From the NCBI GenBank assembly GCA_049970095.1, contig JBMFNP010000003.1:3938-67937 (forward strand): a stretch of 64,000 nt of DNA. Direction: 5' to 3'. Both the position numbers and the translations under genes were made by a program. The notes under the pieces are model-generated. The model saw nothing but the letters and a program-made list of their open reading frames with translations. It was not told the origin of the DNA and made no database searches. This document shows, piece after piece, positions 33,263 to 42,579 of this stretch. Position 1 is the first letter of the stretch, and each line of letters starts with the position of its first letter. The DNA comes from SKW197 sp049970095. GTDB taxonomy: Archaea; Thermoplasmatota; Thermoplasmata; Lutacidiplasmatales; SKW197.

Positions 33263-34038
33263 GTCCACTTGAAGAATGCCCATTTTGCGGTGCAGATGTC
33301 CCAAAGAAAAGAAGTACAATTTACTTAAAGTACTCTGCATTGGCAATAGCAGTAGTAGGCACCCTGCTTCTCATTCCCTGGGCCATGTACACGGAAACCC
33401 CTGTAATAAAAGTAAGAGATATATCACCGAGCTACAACAATGCTGTAATAAAGGTAAGAGGAATTGTGCCAGATACTCCATCATACTATGACAATCCCAC
33501 AGGTAAGGCATTTTATTTCTCAGTGGATGACGGCACAGGAATAATGCCTGTGAAAATCTATGATGATGTTGTAAGGGATATGCTTGCACAGAACTCCCCT
33601 TCACATCCTGTAATACCCGCATTTGGTGATAAGGTGGAGATTGCTGGTAGCCTCCAGTACAGAAGCAATGATTTCTACTTGATTGTGAACCATATTAGTC
33701 AGATAAAAGTGATAAGAAGTGAGGCTGGAGAAGTTACCATAAAGGAGATTCTCGCATATACAAAAGAAAACGAAAGTGCAAGGGTGAAAGTAAGGGGCAA
33801 TGTCACAGCCATCCGTGAGTATGCTTTTGCATACGACTATTTGATTCAGGATGCACAGGGTTATAGAATAGATGTGTTTGTACCCAAATCGCTCTCAAAT
33901 CTAACAGGAATGCTGCCAGAAATCCATGAAAAAAATGAAATCGTTGTGAGTGGTGCACTGAAGTATTATGTTTCCGGGAACACTGGCAAGTGGGAAATTA
34001 TCCCATCAGCCTCCTGGGAAATAGAGGTGTTGCAATGA
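33202..34038 (+). CDS. Zinc-ribbon, membrane-anchored protein with OB-like domains
   Basis: The 278-residue protein begins in the cytoplasm with a zinc ribbon (HCPHCKRFVG, CPFCGADV, residues 12-30), then a membrane helix (about 40-60), then two OB-like modules (VRGIVPDTPSYYDN with YFSVDDGTGIMPVKIYDD; VRGNVTAIREYAFAYDYLIQDAQGY). These resemble the modules in the neighbouring genes. A GGAGG ribbon upstream of the ATG supports the start, which lies within the end of the previous gene. It belongs to a four-gene operon ending with a COG1784 permease. The cytoplasmic zinc ribbon distinguishes it from its neighbours. No enzyme motif is seen. Confidence 0.72.
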   Translation: MEGKQNGAEFTHCPHCKRFVGPLEECPFCGADVPKKRSTIYLKYSALAIAVVGTLLLIPWAMYTETPVIKVRDISPSYNNAVIKVRGIVPDTPSYYDNPTGKAFYFSVDDGTGIMPVKIYDDVVRDMLAQNSPSHPVIPAFGDKVEIAGSLQYRSNDFYLIVNHISQIKVIRSEAGEVTIKEILAYTKENESARVKVRGNVTAIREYAFAYDYLIQDAQGYRIDVFVPKSLSNLTGMLPEIHEKNEIVVSGALKYYVSGNTGKWEIIPSASWEIEVLQ

Positions 34039-35066
34039 ATGGAACGCTGCCGAGATTCAGTGAAAAACACGTCTTTGTTGTGTGCGCAGTGCTCCTGCTG
34101 CTCGGTGCAGTATTTGTTGCACTTGCCTATACATCTGAAACACCAGTTACGAAAATAGGTGAGATTACCGAAGAGATGAGTTTTTCTCATATCAAAGTAA
34201 GGGGCAGGGTAAGTGATTTTCCCTCATATACTACAGACAAGTACGAACAGCGCTCTACAATAAAATTTCCTGTTAATGACGGCACAGGCACAATAACTGT
34301 CAAACTGGTAGATGCAGTTACCGATACACTTCTGAAAACTGGAGAGATACCAGGCTATGGACAGACAGTTGAAATTGAAGGAAAACTGAGCGTTTCAGAG
34401 TATTCTAAATCTCTTTCAGTGCTCAACCCGCTTTTCGTTAAAATTCTCACAAAAGAGGAAGACTATGAAAATATCTCAGATCTTTCCATGCTCAACAGCA
34501 TTGCTACAGAGTCCAAACTTGTAAAGGTGAGTGGTAGTGTTAAATCGTTTTCTAATTTAGGGTTTGCTTACAGTATGAATATAACAGACGGAAAAGGAGA
34601 AGTGAATGTATTTTTCCAGACTACTTTTGCTTTCATCTCAAGCCAGAATCCCTACGAACTCAAAGGTGCAAATGTTACTGTAAGAGGGGCGCTTAAATGG
34701 TACGCTCAGAAAAATTACTGGGAGATTCTTCCAACCACATGGAAAGATATACAGATATGGAATACCAGTGTAATCAAATACAATCTCACAACAATCACTC
34801 AACTGCTTTCTCAGCCCTCTAACTATCTTAACCAGCCATTCAGAATAGAAAATGTATGTGTGCTTTCTGCAGGACAGTATAATCTTACAGTGAGTGATGG
34901 AAATGCCACCCTGCTTGTTTATTCTAAGATTCCAATCAGTTATTGGGGGAATATAAAGGAAGGGAGCATTGTGATTGTCCAGGGAAAGTTTGTTCTCTAT
35001 GGAAGCGTCTATGAGTTAAAGGTAGGTGAGATGTTCAGCGATTATATTTTGGGGGTGAATGCATGA
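34035..35066 (+). CDS. Membrane-anchored protein with OB-like domains
   Basis: From the ATG at 34035 (four-base overlap with the previous stop) the protein has 343 residues. It has a short basic N-terminus, one membrane helix (about 12-32), then three OB-like modules: VRGRVSDFPSYTTD with FPVNDGTGTITVKLVD; VSGSVKSFSNLGFAYSMNITDGKGEVNVFF; and TTITQLLSQPSNYLNQPFRIENV, the same opening as the modules in the 1002-residue protein. It is probably extracellular and may form one assembly with the other OB proteins and the permease. No family name beyond the OB-like fold can be given with confidence. Confidence 0.7.
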   Translation: MNGTLPRFSEKHVFVVCAVLLLLGAVFVALAYTSETPVTKIGEITEEMSFSHIKVRGRVSDFPSYTTDKYEQRSTIKFPVNDGTGTITVKLVDAVTDTLLKTGEIPGYGQTVEIEGKLSVSEYSKSLSVLNPLFVKILTKEEDYENISDLSMLNSIATESKLVKVSGSVKSFSNLGFAYSMNITDGKGEVNVFFQTTFAFISSQNPYELKGANVTVRGALKWYAQKNYWEILPTTWKDIQIWNTSVIKYNLTTITQLLSQPSNYLNQPFRIENVCVLSAGQYNLTVSDGNATLLVYSKIPISYWGNIKEGSIVIVQGKFVLYGSVYELKVGEMFSDYILGVNA

Positions 35067-36397
35067 TAGATATAGGAATTACAATCTTTTACATTGGCTT
35101 CGCAATTCTCGGGGTGCTTGTCTCTGCAGTGCTCTGTTTGGTACCTGGATTGCATGTTTACAATGTTATGGGTTTTGCATTTTTAATCTATTTTGCATTT
35201 CTGAGCGAAATCCAGGATCATATGTATTTCATAATGTTTCTGGTAGGGCTTGTTGTCGGATACTCAATTCTTTTCACAATTCCCACAATATACCTCAGTG
35301 CACCTGATGATTCTACAGTATGGATAATGTACCCAAGCCAGAAATATCTTATGAACGGAAGGGGACATGAGGCTGTGCTTCTTACAACAGCAGGTGCAAT
35401 TGTGGGCGTGTTAATCATGCTGATTGCAATTCCTTTGTTCATGGAACAACTCAAGCTTATCAGGGAAATAATCAAGCCACATATGTTCTGGATTGTGGGT
35501 GCAGTTGTGATGTTTATCCTTCTTTCAGAATTTCCCAAGGATTTTGATAGAGGTAAGTCTCCGCTGAAAAAACTGTGGGTGGGCTGGAGTACTATTCTTG
35601 CTGGCTATCTGACATTCCTGCTTTCCAGCATACTCGGGATAATCATATTCAACAAAACAATTGTTCCCGCAGATAGAGCATTCCAGACACTCGGTGCAGT
35701 GTTCATAGGAATGTTTGCAGCCTCAAGTTTGCTTGTGGCAATTTTCTCACATAAAAAAATCCCGGAACAAACAATTTCAAGGAGTGTGGAGGTAAAAAAG
35801 GAAGAAATCTTCCGGGGAGGTGTGGGTGGCACACTTGGGGGTTTATTTGCAGCATTTATTCCTGCAGTTACTGCAGGTGTGGGTGCCCTCCTTGCAGGGC
35901 ATGCTACTGCTTCCAAAGGTGAGAGAACTTTCATTATTTCTCAGGGGTCCAATAGAGTACTTTATTTTGTTGGTGCAATCGTTTTATTTTTCACTGCCAT
36001 TGGAATGCGTAAAGGTGCGCTTACCATCGGAATGAACCTGTTTTACACACCAGAGACACTCTCGGATCTTTATCTTGTGCTTGCAGGTATTGCAATTGCA
36101 TCTGCACTTTCCCTCATACTCATACTCCTTATGTCTAGAGGTGTTCTTTCTCTCATCCAGAAAGTAAGATACCAAACACTCTCACTCATTGCCCTGATTT
36201 GCGTCACGCTCATTGTGTTCCTCATGCTGAGCTGGCAGGGACTGGTAATTTATGCAATCTCCACTGCTATCGGACTTCTCCCTGTTCTTTTCCATTCCCG
36301 AAGAATGAACTGTCTTGCAGTAATCCTTGTCCCAATATGGCTGAATATGTCTGGCATCGGTGGAGATATTGCTGCAGGGCTTGGATTGTTTTCATGA
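35063..36397 (+). CDS. Archaeal TctA-like membrane protein (COG1784)
   Basis: The 444-residue protein has about ten to twelve membrane helices. It shows the TctA-type signature early (VPGLHVYNVMGF) and in the middle (GGVGGTLGGLFAAFIPAVTAGVGALLAGHATASKGERTFIISQG), matching archaeal COG1784, the cousins of the tripartite tricarboxylate transporter permease. The transported compound is unknown, and the usual TctC binding protein is absent. The ATG overlaps the OB-protein stop by four bases, so the permease is made with the OB-fold proteins, which may act as its external partners. That link is inferred from the operon. Confidence 0.8.
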   Translation: MIDIGITIFYIGFAILGVLVSAVLCLVPGLHVYNVMGFAFLIYFAFLSEIQDHMYFIMFLVGLVVGYSILFTIPTIYLSAPDDSTVWIMYPSQKYLMNGRGHEAVLLTTAGAIVGVLIMLIAIPLFMEQLKLIREIIKPHMFWIVGAVVMFILLSEFPKDFDRGKSPLKKLWVGWSTILAGYLTFLLSSILGIIIFNKTIVPADRAFQTLGAVFIGMFAASSLLVAIFSHKKIPEQTISRSVEVKKEEIFRGGVGGTLGGLFAAFIPAVTAGVGALLAGHATASKGERTFIISQGSNRVLYFVGAIVLFFTAIGMRKGALTIGMNLFYTPETLSDLYLVLAGIAIASALSLILILLMSRGVLSLIQKVRYQTLSLIALICVTLIVFLMLSWQGLVIYAISTAIGLLPVLFHSRRMNCLAVILVPIWLNMSGIGGDIAAGLGLFS

Positions 36398-36402
36398 ACA
36401 AA

Positions 36403-37281
36403 TTACATTCTCCAGCCATCCAGAAAAAGGAGAAAGAGCGCACTTACAATTAAATCTGCAGTAGTGCCGGGATTTACCATGTCCTCCCTCAATTTTCTGA
36501 AAAGATTTTCTACTTGCGGGTGTGCAGCAGATTGAGCGGTTAGTGCATATCCAGATGCATAAAGCTCAGAGGCATAATTTTTCAGCCAGAGGGCATAGTC
36601 CAATCCTTTTTTACCCACAACAAGGTTGTCCAAATACTCTGAGAGTGCATAAAAAAATCCATGAAGCACAGTCCTTTCAACCCCTTTATCCTCATGCTCT
36701 CTGATCACCCTTGCAATTTTCTGGCTCAATTCAAACTTCTGCGTGTATTCATGGCAGATGGCATTCACATTCACTCCTGCAAGCATCCATGCGTACAGCG
36801 GAACTTTCTCCTTGCGCACCACGCTCTCAATTTCCAGGGATTTCACATTTAACCTGCCTTCAATGTCTGGTAGGCTCCCAACATCTGTCATCCGAATTGC
36901 CTTTACATAATTAAATGTGTCTTTCCAGCTTGCGTTCTTTATTTCATGCTGTACCTTATCAAAATCAATTCTTCCGTTATTTCTGTATGCGTTTTTCAGC
37001 AGGGGCACAAGGAGGATTATTGTGCCAAGATGGGTGTTCCCGCCTCGCTGTGCAGAGAGCATTATTTTTACCCCTTCAAGCACCGCTTTTCCAAGAGGAT
37101 AACGGGCTGCAAGTGAGGGCAGAGAAGCACCAAGTTCTATGCCAGATATCAGAAAATCCTCAAATTTCTGTGTAGGAAAATCCATTACCCTTGAGACATT
37201 ACCTGGCTTTGGAACTGTGCACTCAATAACCATTGCTTTTGTGACAGCAATTTCCAGTTTTTTCAAAACCTTATTTTTCAT
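36403..37281 (-). CDS. CitG/MdcB-family triphosphoribosyl-dephospho-CoA synthase-like protein
   Basis: The 292-residue, mostly helical protein matches COG1767: TVPKPGNVSRVMDF near residue 25, FEDFLISGIELGASL, QRGGNTHLGTIILLVPLL (the GGNTH/LG core), VEAMRMTDVG-like IRMTDVGSLPD, and the late HPQVENLF and VNPGTTADLIVSALFL. The bacterial enzymes make the CoA-derived prosthetic group of citrate lyase. Archaea carry homologues without citrate lyase, so the substrate here is unsettled. The ATG overlaps the upstream stop. It is the last gene of the long minus-strand array. In many archaea this family neighbours a DUF447 protein, and one is present in this window, but at 61 kb. Confidence 0.82.
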   Translation of the reverse strand: MKNKVLKKLEIAVTKAMVIECTVPKPGNVSRVMDFPTQKFEDFLISGIELGASLPSLAARYPLGKAVLEGVKIMLSAQRGGNTHLGTIILLVPLLKNAYRNNGRIDFDKVQHEIKNASWKDTFNYVKAIRMTDVGSLPDIEGRLNVKSLEIESVVRKEKVPLYAWMLAGVNVNAICHEYTQKFELSQKIARVIREHEDKGVERTVLHGFFYALSEYLDNLVVGKKGLDYALWLKNYASELYASGYALTAQSAAHPQVENLFRKLREDMVNPGTTADLIVSALFLLFLDGWRM

Positions 37282-37706
37282 GCGACTTCTATACCAGAAC
37301 CCTGCTTCTGTTGAACAGGTTTCTTTCCAAACTGGACTGTAGGCAGAGGAATGGGTGATGGAAGTTTCAAATCCCTTGCCAGAAGTACAGATTCAGGAAT
37401 GCAGTTAAGCATTACCACAGTGTGAATTTCAGAAGCAACTTCATTTGGAAGATTTCCTGTCTTTGCCCACAGCTCGCTCACCTCTTTCGCATTGCACTCG
37501 TAGAGAATTTTGCCTTCTATTTTTATAACTCCGATGCCAACAAAATTTGCAGTGAACCTGAAATCAAAATTTGCCTCTTTTTCAGAAACAGGGGTGATCA
37601 TTGTAACTGTGCTGTTATGGTCCACACGAATATTCTGAAACTTCTCGCCCAGATTTGCAAACCTCTTTGCCTCAATTGAAACCAGTTCAAAGTTTTTTAT
37701 GCCCAT
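37278..37706 (-). CDS. Uncharacterised protein, possibly SecB-like
   Basis: The 142-residue protein has mixed beta-alpha character. It ends with HTVVMLNCIPESVLLARDLKLPSPIPLPTV before QF, a pattern resembling the SecB chaperone C-terminal segment (a cysteine, an Arg after the helix, then pP-L-P-P-V-F). The N-terminal strands (FELVSIEAKRFANL) also fit the SecB/DUF1822-like fold. This is pattern reading only. Two bases separate it from the secreted phosphoesterase gene upstream, so a role in export of that protein is thinkable. The C-terminus (about residues 128-142) is polar and disordered. Confidence 0.5.
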   Translation of the reverse strand: MGIKNFELVSIEAKRFANLGEKFQNIRVDHNSTVTMITPVSEKEANFDFRFTANFVGIGVIKIEGKILYECNAKEVSELWAKTGNLPNEVASEIHTVVMLNCIPESVLLARDLKLPSPIPLPTVQFGKKPVQQKQGSGIEVA

Positions 37707-37708
37707 AT

Positions 37709-40453
37709 TTACACCTTATACCTTCCATGCCTATAGAACTTTCGGAAAACACTAACTGCGATTGCAACAGGTATAAGGAGGTAGATCTCATGGAATTCTT
37801 CGAATACCTGTGCACAGAAAGCCACATCGGTAACTGTTGAATAAATTGCTGTGAAATTTTTTATAGAGGCTGTAAGTTGGATGGCACAGTTGTCTCCATT
37901 AGTTGCATTGGGCGGAACTATCAATCTGATGTAAATTGTGGCCGTGCTCTGCGCAGGGATGAATATATCAGTTATCTGGGTTCCATTTCCATCCACAACT
38001 GCAGCATGCCAGTTTGAAATATTTGTAGTCACATTTACCGCTACGAACTCATCTGTGTATCCAGAATTCGTGAGATTGTGGGGGATAAGCACCGTGGTAT
38101 CCGGGAGCACCACAACATTTCTAGACCCGTCAATGCTAACATTCTTCACTGGGCATACAAGAATATTTTCTGCTGAACCCGATAGGCTTTCCACTGTCAC
38201 ATAAGCCACAGTGTACCCTGCGTACCGATTATAGGATATCGGAAGAAGAGTATTTCTTGTTAATGAGTATGCCATGTATTCTGGATATGCATTTGAGAGC
38301 ACAAACTTAAGGCGCACATATGGAAGTGTGCACCCGTTATTAACAATAGTTGCCTGATTTTCTGACCTTGTTCCATCATTGGGTGCGCTGTAACTGATGT
38401 TTATATTTAAAAGATCTTCACGAATAAATGCGCGCCCAAGGATCTGACTGTTATTCACATGTACCATCACAAAACCATAATATGGAAAGTACCATTTATC
38501 AAGGGTACCACCTGCATTTCCCGCCATAATGCATGGTAATCCTGGATTTGCGGTGGAGACTACATCGGAAGATGTCGCTGTGAGATTGTACACCACATAG
38601 TCATGAATGTGTCCGGAGTGCACCAGCGATACCTTTCCATACAACATATTGTAGATCTCAAGTGCATTTGAACGATTCAGAAAGGTTTCATTCACTGTCC
38701 ACTCGGGGTCTGCATCTGGTGGAAGGGCAAGGGAGTGATGCATTACAACTACTGTATTTGGCTTGGTATTAGCATTGAGGTCACTGTTGAGCCAGTTTTT
38801 TTGATTCCCGTAGATATAGCCCCCATACATCCCTGTGCTACCCACAAACCACCAGGAATCCTGATCCTCGTATGTGTCCAGCATAATGAAATGTGAGTTT
38901 CCATAATCAAAGGAGTAATAGAGTGGTGAAACCCATTCTTTGTAGAGCGATTCTCCCATTCCCTGAGTGTGTGCTCTGGATACATCATGGTTACCCACAG
39001 CGGTTGCAAGAAAATTTTGCACATAACCAAGCGCCTCAAGCAATTCGCCAAACTCATAGTCATTCACTGGAGAAGTATAACCAGTTCCATACATGTAATC
39101 TTCATCCATGGTTCCCAACCCATCCACATAATCCCCGGCATGCAAAATCAATGGAGGATTTACAACATTTGTGAGGTTAATAATGTTCAGAAAATGTGTT
39201 GACTGTTCCACAGTTCCACCTGGTGGAATTTTGAATGGTGGCTGAGAATCGCTCATAAACACATACCAGTAATCCGAGGGGACATACCAGGGCAGTATTC
39301 TTACAACCATTGTTTCTGAGGGAAGAAGTTCTATCTTCAGGAGCACAGTGTTCCTCCCAGTCGAAACAATTTCTGCATTTTCATAAACAAACATATCTGG
39401 CTCAATATTTCTCACAGCTAGAAATGCAGCTCCTCCACTTGTTTTAGTGTTTGTGAGAAAAATTGTTCCATCCATGCCAATCATTCTGCACATCAGGAAG
39501 TTTGCCCCCCGTCCCATAAGCTCAATACTTCTAGTGGTTCCAGTAGTGATATTTTCAGCAGGATGCACATTATGGACAGAGGTATTGAATCCTATTTCAA
39601 TGTAGCCAGAGGTGTTTGAGCATCCAATGTAAACATGATAAGTGCCAGAAAGGGCATAGAAGGATGTCTCCCAGAAACCCGTGAAATTGTTTGAGGCAAA
39701 TGTCTGCATCTGGTTGTAAATTACTACAGAAACATACAGACCATCGGAGGCATGAAAATTGAATGAAAGTTGCTGGTTCATCGTGTTTTCAAAACTGTAA
39801 TCTTTAATTCTGTTCTTGAACATACTCTTCAGGATTCCATCAATATACACATATTCTCCATTGAGGTAAGAAATCTCCACATTCCCCAGGACAGGGTTCT
39901 GAATTTTCTCTGCGTCTATATAGAATGCCAGTTTTCCCCAATCTGCAGAAGAATCCCCGCAAGCTAATGTGGTGTTTGTATCTCCAAACCATGACTTTGT
40001 TATGAGATTATACCAGATGTCGAGGACGGTGCCAGTGTTCGGATCAATGTCAATTTCGTCATCTCTGAGTGTAAATCCTGTATCATCATCCCATGCCTCG
40101 ATTCTTACAAGAATTACTGGGTTTTTAGGTGTAAGTGTGAATGTGCAATTCAGATTAAGATAAATCTCATCCACGCCCTCATACACTCCTGTTCTAAATG
40201 CCTGTTCCTCAACATGCACTATGAAGTATGGGTCTGGGTCACCCGCAATCCACGGGTCAAGATCTGGATCGCAGATAAAATAATTTAGATGCACAGTAAC
40301 TATGTATGTGTCCATAATCTGAGGATATGCACTTCTTTGAGGTGATTCTGAAAACACCTTGGGAGATTCTCCCCATTGGGTAGCACTGGGTATAGGCAAA
40401 CATATCAAAACCAGAATTAGCACAGCACCCGCAAAAAACTTCTGAGCAATCAT
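37709..40453 (-). CDS. Secreted, C-terminally anchored calcineurin-like phosphoesterase
   Basis: The 914-residue protein has a signal peptide (about residues 5-25). A C2-like or beta-sandwich region lies at about 45-180, and another all-beta region at about 180-410. The metallophosphoesterase domain at about 400-690 has FMSDSQPPF, LHAGDYVDG, TAVGNHDVS, VMHHSLALPP and LVHSGHIHDYVV. The first metal motif is DSQ in place of DxH, as in some secreted members. A C-terminal Ig-like region and one short membrane segment follow. It would hydrolyse phosphate esters or nucleotides outside the cell. A TATA-like CTTAATATAA about 25-35 bases upstream suggests its own promoter within the array. Confidence 0.8.
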   Translation of the reverse strand: MIAQKFFAGAVLILVLICLPIPSATQWGESPKVFSESPQRSAYPQIMDTYIVTVHLNYFICDPDLDPWIAGDPDPYFIVHVEEQAFRTGVYEGVDEIYLNLNCTFTLTPKNPVILVRIEAWDDDTGFTLRDDEIDIDPNTGTVLDIWYNLITKSWFGDTNTTLACGDSSADWGKLAFYIDAEKIQNPVLGNVEISYLNGEYVYIDGILKSMFKNRIKDYSFENTMNQQLSFNFHASDGLYVSVVIYNQMQTFASNNFTGFWETSFYALSGTYHVYIGCSNTSGYIEIGFNTSVHNVHPAENITTGTTRSIELMGRGANFLMCRMIGMDGTIFLTNTKTSGGAAFLAVRNIEPDMFVYENAEIVSTGRNTVLLKIELLPSETMVVRILPWYVPSDYWYVFMSDSQPPFKIPPGGTVEQSTHFLNIINLTNVVNPPLILHAGDYVDGLGTMDEDYMYGTGYTSPVNDYEFGELLEALGYVQNFLATAVGNHDVSRAHTQGMGESLYKEWVSPLYYSFDYGNSHFIMLDTYEDQDSWWFVGSTGMYGGYIYGNQKNWLNSDLNANTKPNTVVVMHHSLALPPDADPEWTVNETFLNRSNALEIYNMLYGKVSLVHSGHIHDYVVYNLTATSSDVVSTANPGLPCIMAGNAGGTLDKWYFPYYGFVMVHVNNSQILGRAFIREDLLNINISYSAPNDGTRSENQATIVNNGCTLPYVRLKFVLSNAYPEYMAYSLTRNTLLPISYNRYAGYTVAYVTVESLSGSAENILVCPVKNVSIDGSRNVVVLPDTTVLIPHNLTNSGYTDEFVAVNVTTNISNWHAAVVDGNGTQITDIFIPAQSTATIYIRLIVPPNATNGDNCAIQLTASIKNFTAIYSTVTDVAFCAQVFEEFHEIYLLIPVAIAVSVFRKFYRHGRYKV

Positions 40454-40475
40454 ATTAAATTGTATAGTTCAGGAA

Positions 40476-41180
40476 TTATATTAAGATTACTCTCGCATCA
40501 ATGGCATAAAGTTCTCCCTTTGCAGACATTATTGGATTTATATCCATCTCTGCAACTTCTGGATTTGCATCCACAAAATCCGAGATCTTCATTATGTAAT
40601 CCACAACTTTTTTCTTATCAACTGGTTCAAAACCACGGGCACCCTCAATTATGCTTATCCCCTTTATCTCATGGATCATTTCCCAGGCATCCACGCGCTC
40701 AAGTGGAATTATTCTGAAGGAAACATCTCTGTAAATTTCTACCCAGATGCCACCAAGCCCGAACATGAGCATGGGGCCAAATTGTTCATCTCTTGTCACA
40801 CCTATAACCAGTTCTGTGCCCCTGAGCATCTCCTCTATGCTCACACCCAGGACTCTGGCATTTCCTGCAACCTTTTTTACATTTTCCATCATCTGTTCAT
40901 AGGCATGCACAATGTCCAGTTCGCTCTGCAAATAGAGTTTAACTCCCCCAACCTCTGTTTTATGCACAATGTCTGGTGAAACAATTTTCATAGCCACTGG
41001 ATAGCCAATTTTTCTTGCAAGTTGAATCGCTTCCTCAAGATTTCTGGCAAACCCGTAGGCATTGAATCTTATTCCTATATTTTCAAGAACTGCTCTGGCT
41101 TCATCAAGGGAAAGCACCTTTCTTCCTTCGCCTCTTACCCTTGAAAAAACCTCTTTTGCCACTGAGTAATCTACTCCCAT
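40476..41180 (-). CDS. acdB: ADP-forming acetyl-CoA synthetase, beta subunit
   Basis: The 234-residue protein is the ATP-grasp subunit: VLSLDEARAVLENIGIRFNAYGFARNLEEA, then VAMKIVSPDIVHKTEVGGVKLYL (ATP-grasp lysine and the phosphohistidine-site region), GVTRDEQFGPMLMFGLGGIWVEIYRDVSFRIIPL, and AEMDINPIMSAKGELYAIDARVIL. With AcdA it converts acyl-CoA, ADP and phosphate to the acid, ATP and CoA, the main substrate-level phosphorylation step of peptide- and sugar-fermenting archaea. Its start lies ten bases inside the acdA gene. The length matches the separate beta subunit, so this is the split rather than the fused form. Confidence 0.93.
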   Translation of the reverse strand: MGVDYSVAKEVFSRVRGEGRKVLSLDEARAVLENIGIRFNAYGFARNLEEAIQLARKIGYPVAMKIVSPDIVHKTEVGGVKLYLQSELDIVHAYEQMMENVKKVAGNARVLGVSIEEMLRGTELVIGVTRDEQFGPMLMFGLGGIWVEIYRDVSFRIIPLERVDAWEMIHEIKGISIIEGARGFEPVDKKKVVDYIMKISDFVDANPEVAEMDINPIMSAKGELYAIDARVILI

Positions 41181-42577
41181 ATCCGTTCCCTCCTCAGAAT
41201 TCTGCTGCGATGCACAAGCGCATGCATTCCCAATACTGCATCCTCTGGAAATGACATCTCAGGTATCCCTTGCTCCTCCACATAGTTTTCTGCAGGATTT
41301 GAAATCATGCCTACAAAAGATGCAAGCACTGGCTTCGTTGTTCCCTTTGCCGCCTCCACAATTCTTTTTGCCAGTGTCTCAGGGTCAGTCATTGCCTGGG
41401 GTGCGGTTATCACAATCAACCCTGAGACCTCCTCTGCATCTAGTAATACTCTTATTGCATCTGCGTACCTATCTGGGCTGGCATCACCGAGAATATCCAC
41501 AGGGTTTCTGTGCGACCATTCTGGAGGACATACACGATTCAGTTCATTAATAGTTTTATCAGAGAGTTTGGCAAGTGGGAGCCCGAGGTCACTGGCTGCA
41601 TCTGTAGCAACCACCCCTGGACCACCAGAATTGGTAACAATTGCAATCCCTCCCTCACCAGGTGGTGGCTGGTAGGCGAGCGCCCTTGCAGCATCAAATA
41701 ACTCGCTCATTGTTCTTGCACGATATATTCCTGTCTGGCGAAACATTGCCTCATACGCAATATCATTTCCAGCAATGCTTCCTGTATGGGATTTTGCTGC
41801 ACTCCTGCCAATTTCTGTTCTCCCAGATTTCAATGCAACCATAGGAATTTTCTTGCAAACTTCTCTCGCCACTCTCAGGAATTTTCTGGCATCTTTGAGG
41901 GCTTCTATATACATTGCAATACATTTTGTGTTTTCATCTTCAGCGTAATACTCAATAATGTCTGCATCATCTATATCTGACTTGTTGCCTATGCTCACAA
42001 AATTAGAAAAGCCAAAGTGCTCCTCAAGGGAATACTGAATCACAGATGCACAGAATGCACCACTCTGGGAGATAAATGAGATAGGGCCCTTGAGAGGCAT
42101 TGCCCTTGCAAATGTGGTATTCAAATCCTCGTACAAACTGTATATTCCAAGACAGTTGGGACCGAGAATTCGCATTCCATAACTTCTTGCAGTTTTTACC
42201 ATCATTTCCTCAACTTTCTTTCCCTCCTCTCCTGTTTCCCCAAAACCAGCTGAGATTATGATTGCAGTTTTCACACCTTTTTTTCCACATTCCTCAATAA
42301 TGCCTGGCACAACCTTTGCAGGCACTGCAATCACCGCAAGGTCAACCTCATCAGGAATGGAAAGCACGCTTGGATAGGATTTGAGATTGAATATAGAATC
42401 CTCATTTGGATTAACTGGATAGATCTTACCTTTGTATCCCAGAGTACGGTCTCTTCGCAAGCAATCTCCATACAGCACATTTGCAATCACCGCATGCCCC
42501 ACTTTCCAGAGTTTGTTCGAAGCCCCAATAATTGCAATGCTTTTCGGATGGAACATTGCCCTGATATTTTCGTCCAT
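41171..42577 (-). CDS. acdA: ADP-forming acetyl-CoA synthetase, alpha subunit
   Basis: The 468-residue protein has the CoA-binding Rossmann domain (FHPKSIAIIGASNKLWKVGHAV), the ligase-CoA domains with ISAGFGETGEEG, GPNCLGIYSLYEDLNTTFA, FISQSGAFCASVI, and AAKSHTGSIAGNDIAYEAMFRQTG, whose histidine is the phosphorylated residue of archaeal ACD. It lies two bases after the top6B stop and overlaps acdB. The pair is the most likely ATP-yielding end of amino acid or acyl-CoA breakdown, alongside the ETF/acyl-CoA dehydrogenase operon at 6.4 kb. Specificity (acetyl, branched-chain or aryl) cannot be read. Confidence 0.93.
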   Translation of the reverse strand: MDENIRAMFHPKSIAIIGASNKLWKVGHAVIANVLYGDCLRRDRTLGYKGKIYPVNPNEDSIFNLKSYPSVLSIPDEVDLAVIAVPAKVVPGIIEECGKKGVKTAIIISAGFGETGEEGKKVEEMMVKTARSYGMRILGPNCLGIYSLYEDLNTTFARAMPLKGPISFISQSGAFCASVIQYSLEEHFGFSNFVSIGNKSDIDDADIIEYYAEDENTKCIAMYIEALKDARKFLRVAREVCKKIPMVALKSGRTEIGRSAAKSHTGSIAGNDIAYEAMFRQTGIYRARTMSELFDAARALAYQPPPGEGGIAIVTNSGGPGVVATDAASDLGLPLAKLSDKTINELNRVCPPEWSHRNPVDILGDASPDRYADAIRVLLDAEEVSGLIVITAPQAMTDPETLAKRIVEAAKGTTKPVLASFVGMISNPAENYVEEQGIPEMSFPEDAVLGMHALVHRSRILRRERIWE

Positions 42578-42579
42578 AT

